This document shows, one piece after another, positions 22,801 to 25,306 of a DNA stretch of 25,306 bases; positions within the stretch are counted from its first letter, which is position 1, and the number at the start of each line of letters is the position of its first letter. Under the pieces are notes generated by a model. The model saw only the letters and a program-made list of their open reading frames with translations. It ran no database searches and was not told the DNA's origin. The position numbers and the translations under genes were made by a program. This stretch comes from a virus. The DNA lies in IMG/VR virus record IMGVR_UViG_3300035698_002100, positions 1-25,306 of that record; one strand, given 5' to 3'.

Positions 22801-25306
22801 ATCGACGCGCTTGCACGGGTTTCAACAGATCCCGTGCTGAACGCAATGGCTAATACTGCGGCGCAACGGGTGGCTAATGGCGATCCTATAGCCCAGGTTG
22901 TCCGCGACCTCAAAAAAGAGATCATTGAAAATGGAAAAGCCAAGGAAACCGCAGATGCTCCAGCCACTACAGGCAGCAAACCGGCTGCGAAGGGAGGGCA
23001 AGAGCTTCGCGGAGATATCCGAGTACCTGCGGACAACGCCGTCGGATCAGATGCTCAAGGACAACCAGGCCGCGCGGAAGAGTTCGACCTAGCCGCGCAG
23101 ACCGAGGAGTCTCTCGCTGCCGAGCAGGCTGTAATCGATGCCAAGGCAGAAGCTGAGGCCAAAACTGCCCGCAAGCTAGACGAAAAGGAAAAGGCTGACC
23201 GTGACTTGGGCAGCTTTGACCTGACCGGATCCTCGCGCAAAGCCGACACCGACGACGTAAGCGGGCAAGATCCGCTATTCAGCCTGAAGGATAATGACGT
23301 TGGCGAAAACGGTGACCTCACCAGCGCCGTAGATGACGTGTATGCGATGCTGCTGGACAGTGCCGCCAACAGCTTGCGCAGTGACAGAGTAAAGATCTCG
23401 GTCACAGCAAACGCCAGGAGCTTGCCTCAATCCGTGCAGGACGCCATTGCTGGATTCGCTGACAGGGCGGAAGGCTTCTTGCTGGACGGTGTTGCCTATC
23501 TGCTGACTGACAACGTCTCAACGCTCTACAGGGGCCTGGCTGTAATGATCCACGAAGTAGTGGGTCACCACGGTGTTTCTGGCTTCTTGGGAGACGGTGC
23601 TCGCGCGGCTTATCTAGCCATCTACAAGACAATCCCGGAAAACCTCCGCACTCAACTGGCGACAAGGTATGCAAGCCAGATCGAAGGCATGAGTGCTAAA
23701 GACGGCCAGGCCTTGATGGCTGAAGAGTACATTGCCAAGTGGTCTGAGTTTCAGATCAGCCTGACGGGCACTCGCCGGGCAGTCGCGGCCATTCGCTCTG
23801 CCATTCGCGGCAAGTTTGGTCCATCCTTTGCAAGCGCCTGGACCCTTAACGATGTCTTGTATCTCATTGACCAGGGCGCCAAGTACAACAATGCCAGTGG
23901 CGTGGTTACCGCTGCCCCGGCTGAGTCGGAAAGCAGCACCCGAGTCTTGTTCAGCCTGGAGGATGAGGCCGATCTATTCATTGGCCACAACATCAGCCAT
24001 GAAGGCCTGCGCCAGGCGATGAACCTGGGCGGTCTTGCTGCGCCTTCGCTGGGCATCAGCCGCACCACGACAGGCGGATTCGAGGGTTATGGCCAGATCA
24101 CTCTGCTGGCACCCAAGGACATTATTAACTCGCGCGGTGCCCGCACGTTCAACTCTGACGTGTACTCCCCTCGCCAGCCGCGAGCCGTGAACATTGTCGA
24201 CAAGAAAAAGTACGACGCGCTGATCGAGCGCATCAGTCCGTCGGGCCTTGGCCTGCCGGACATCGAAGAAATATACAGCTACGGCGCCGACGCATTGGCT
24301 CGCAGCGAAGCAATCAAGATGGCGTTCCTGGAAGAGCGAGGCATTGCGCCGAAGCCGAACAAAAGGAAGGTTGATCCAGAGGTTCGCCAGGCTGCGAAAA
24401 TGCCTGAAGCTGTCCGCTCTTACACCCTGCGCGAGACTCCGGCGTTTATTAAGCTGGCCCAGAAATACTATGAGAAGCTGCAGGCTGAGATGGCCGAGTC
24501 ATTCCCTGACCGCGCTGCCCGCATCGGGTTCCTCGACGAGAACGGCACAGTAAAGCCTGATTATCTCAATGGCCTGGCAATGGATGTCGAGACCTACGCA
24601 CGGGACGGCGGCATGGACGTAGGCAAGCTGCGCCAGGACATAGCCAAGAAGATCCGTACCAAGGCAGTCAGTGAGGCCTTTGAAGAATACACTCTCGCCA
24701 TTGCGAGCGACCTGATCGTCGACCAGAAGATCCAGGTCAGCCCGAACCGTCGCATCCCCTATACGATGAACAACGTCGTGGCTCAGATGATTAAAGATCT
24801 GCGCGGGGGGGAGGGGTTTAACTACGGCGCGGGCAATATCCGGGCTATGTTCGCCGCTGAGATGAAGAGTGTCGGCGCAGTACAGGGGCGCCGCAACGAG
24901 ATCGTATCTGCCGCTGATTTTCAAAAGGTAAAGACTGATGCGGAAAACCGGCTACTGGAAACCCTCGAGCAGATGAAGCCGTATTACCGCTTTGACGCGG
25001 GCGGATGGGGCTACATGGACGACGCCACTCGGGCAATCGGCGAAGGCCCGAAGGGCTGGGCCGAAGCGTTCAAGATGGACTCCCAGGCCCGGACGATCGT
25101 GCGCGACTATATCGATTACGTTAAGAACCTGCCGACCGAATACTTTGAAATCAAGATGCAGCGCAGCATGGACTTCAACGAGTTCGTTGCTGCTGTAGTA
25201 CCGAACGGCACGCCTGCCGCTCTGATTGACCGCCTGAAGAGCTACGGGATGGACGTCAAGAAGTACAACCCTGAGACGAAAGGTGCGCGCACTGAGGCGA
25301 TCGGCA
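19855..25306 (+). CDS. Giant polyvalent virion protein: ParB-like, zincin-like, LPD (3' end outside window)
   Basis: Continuous frame of at least 1817 residues, still open at the window edge; reading it codon by codon gave no stop. Residues 61-142 are a Pro/Gln-rich linker. Residues about 309-355 are a Gly/Ala-rich hydrophobic stretch that could cross a membrane. Residues about 700-830 resemble the ParB/sulfiredoxin-like fold, with D761-G-H-H-R765 at the phosphate-binding loop. A helical region containing GLFGDD follows, typical of DarB-type proteins. Residues about 1145-1310 look zincin-like: H1233-E-V-V-G-H1238 and E1290-E-Y-I-A. From about 1367 to the end lies a polyvalent-protein-associated region (FIGHNISHEGLRQAMNLGG, then DVYSPRQP). 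LFSL motifs at 1141-1144 and 1365-1368 bracket the zincin region. It is probably packaged and injected to protect phage DNA or act on the host. Activity is inferred. Confidence 0.8.
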   Translation, partial: MAQVKGQAKPWADVASSEQFKALAGEDQERARQLYFSDVVLPRVPPGMEDRARTMFDSDTAIKPVEIQPVESQQSPQQQPPAQPMGLGRPDTGVRVPGDQPQDMGIPIAMRPGANTPQQAPEPVVQRPGLQYPRQPGSTNWADAYLPEGVDASTLGQSDAQQVVASAAERKNTPTMLEYEDEITSMMEAGNGFIDRETAEKVIARKVEPFSGAGGALERGILQTSYMIGAAKETVTRNPEGMQENFDKLNALAKHPDVERFTRSATDKVLALGGKEATLYETLGAVGEAVEEEFVGYALMAIEQSANTGVVYGTAAAMATAGGVAGAPFGPLVAAAGTTIGGIAGIFAGSIILSIGEKALAAADQARLEGRSLTIQDAEIAETKGLKKGATIGGVETLTMALTMGLTRSLMRPVIGAVEIATVRELQRLGVDTTSELAVFAARNQPEILRSVLIAQSKAVDDVMLTARRGFGGAAAISLETGSEGVGEFSGEWIAEGAFPGYQDAVMESVSSLSQSLLQSGYSVSSQDASTIVRDGGTLDQKANDVAQKATLEALRSQGIGTDAASVAQAKQDPAVFAGVQKAQQEALKAAGFRGKRAASLIWADTTEQGPTVADQYEQTVSLDEVNAAASAGEPAGAMPNTSNPFGLTLPGEVKATGDAYGGKAFDLSREGGTDYGVSNANAAPAQPAKADVPGRPASETGVYRVALTDINVDPQSYQFRTAVNDEGLDSRLESVGKWDDVRAGLVLLHERSDGSLYVADGHHRVAMAKRLGQTSINTMIISEKNGVTVAGARREAALNNIANENATAIDIAKVFRDSEGDVRTVRARENLPKNKKTDDAENLAALNDDVFGSVVNEQMDIKDGAVIGRVFTDSEQQSEAARIFRNVKPATEFQREVLANEIRNAGFAKQQSDQGGLFGDDSSSVGLLKDRLKVLEKLRQALASDRSLFRTLNDNAGRATEAGNTISKSRNSEIAESSQRNIDALARVSTDPVLNAMANTAAQRVANGDPIAQVVRDLKKEIIENGKAKETADAPATTGSKPAAKGGQELRGDIRVPADNAVGSDAQGQPGRAEEFDLAAQTEESLAAEQAVIDAKAEAEAKTARKLDEKEKADRDLGSFDLTGSSRKADTDDVSGQDPLFSLKDNDVGENGDLTSAVDDVYAMLLDSAANSLRSDRVKISVTANARSLPQSVQDAIAGFADRAEGFLLDGVAYLLTDNVSTLYRGLAVMIHEVVGHHGVSGFLGDGARAAYLAIYKTIPENLRTQLATRYASQIEGMSAKDGQALMAEEYIAKWSEFQISLTGTRRAVAAIRSAIRGKFGPSFASAWTLNDVLYLIDQGAKYNNASGVVTAAPAESESSTRVLFSLEDEADLFIGHNISHEGLRQAMNLGGLAAPSLGISRTTTGGFEGYGQITLLAPKDIINSRGARTFNSDVYSPRQPRAVNIVDKKKYDALIERISPSGLGLPDIEEIYSYGADALARSEAIKMAFLEERGIAPKPNKRKVDPEVRQAAKMPEAVRSYTLRETPAFIKLAQKYYEKLQAEMAESFPDRAARIGFLDENGTVKPDYLNGLAMDVETYARDGGMDVGKLRQDIAKKIRTKAVSEAFEEYTLAIASDLIVDQKIQVSPNRRIPYTMNNVVAQMIKDLRGGEGFNYGAGNIRAMFAAEMKSVGAVQGRRNEIVSAADFQKVKTDAENRLLETLEQMKPYYRFDAGGWGYMDDATRAIGEGPKGWAEAFKMDSQARTIVRDYIDYVKNLPTEYFEIKMQRSMDFNEFVAAVVPNGTPAALIDRLKSYGMDVKKYNPETKGARTEAIG

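Overview
This window is a contiguous late structural region of a tailed double-stranded DNA phage or prophage. Every supported gene is on the + strand and genes are packed tightly, with ATGA or TAATG overlaps and few gaps. The order portal, scaffold, major capsid protein, head-tail adaptors, tail parts, tail fibres, small internal virion proteins, then a very large virion protein suggests a short-tailed (podovirus-like) phage of a moderately GC-rich proteobacterium. The host cannot be named from the sequence. No tRNA, rRNA, CRISPR array, integrase, transposase or replication gene was seen, and no gap exceeds about 180 bases.

Layout. Positions 1-2146 hold the end of the portal gene and a small overlapping gene, closed by a probable terminator. 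Positions 2285-4212 hold scaffold and major capsid protein, closed by a strong hairpin with an apparent cUACGg tetraloop. Positions 4265-8594 hold head-tail connector genes, a tail-fibre-family protein, an unusual Ala/Gly-rich repeat protein and two small tail proteins. From about 8540 to 11260 the composition becomes sharply AT-rich. This segment carries three and a half genes and looks like an exchanged adhesin or tail-fibre cassette whose right edge lies inside a gene. Positions 11669-16393 hold an M15-type peptidase, a large tail protein, a J-like tail-tip or fibre protein with an AT-rich replaced C-terminus, and two small downstream genes, the second resembling a fibre chaperone.

Positions 16494-25306 look like the internal-virion (ejection) module: a small helical protein, several small Gln/Gly-rich proteins, a glycine-zipper protein, a 451-residue protein, and an unfinished reading frame of at least 1817 residues. 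That giant protein has a glycine-rich membrane-like segment, a ParB/sulfiredoxin-like domain, an HExxxH zincin-like domain, and a C-terminal region like those of phage and plasmid 'polyvalent' proteins. It is the most interesting object here. A plausible inference is that it is packaged and delivered into the host to counter defence, with the small glycine-zipper protein helping form the ejection channel.

Regulation. Five genes that follow a gap or terminator share a TCGG(G)AGA(C/A) Shine-Dalgarno element. In three of them it is the exact 10-mer GTCGGGAGAC, and two of those also share about 30 bases upstream. Two very short overlapping reading frames (27 and 29 codons) fill gaps between structural genes and may be real.
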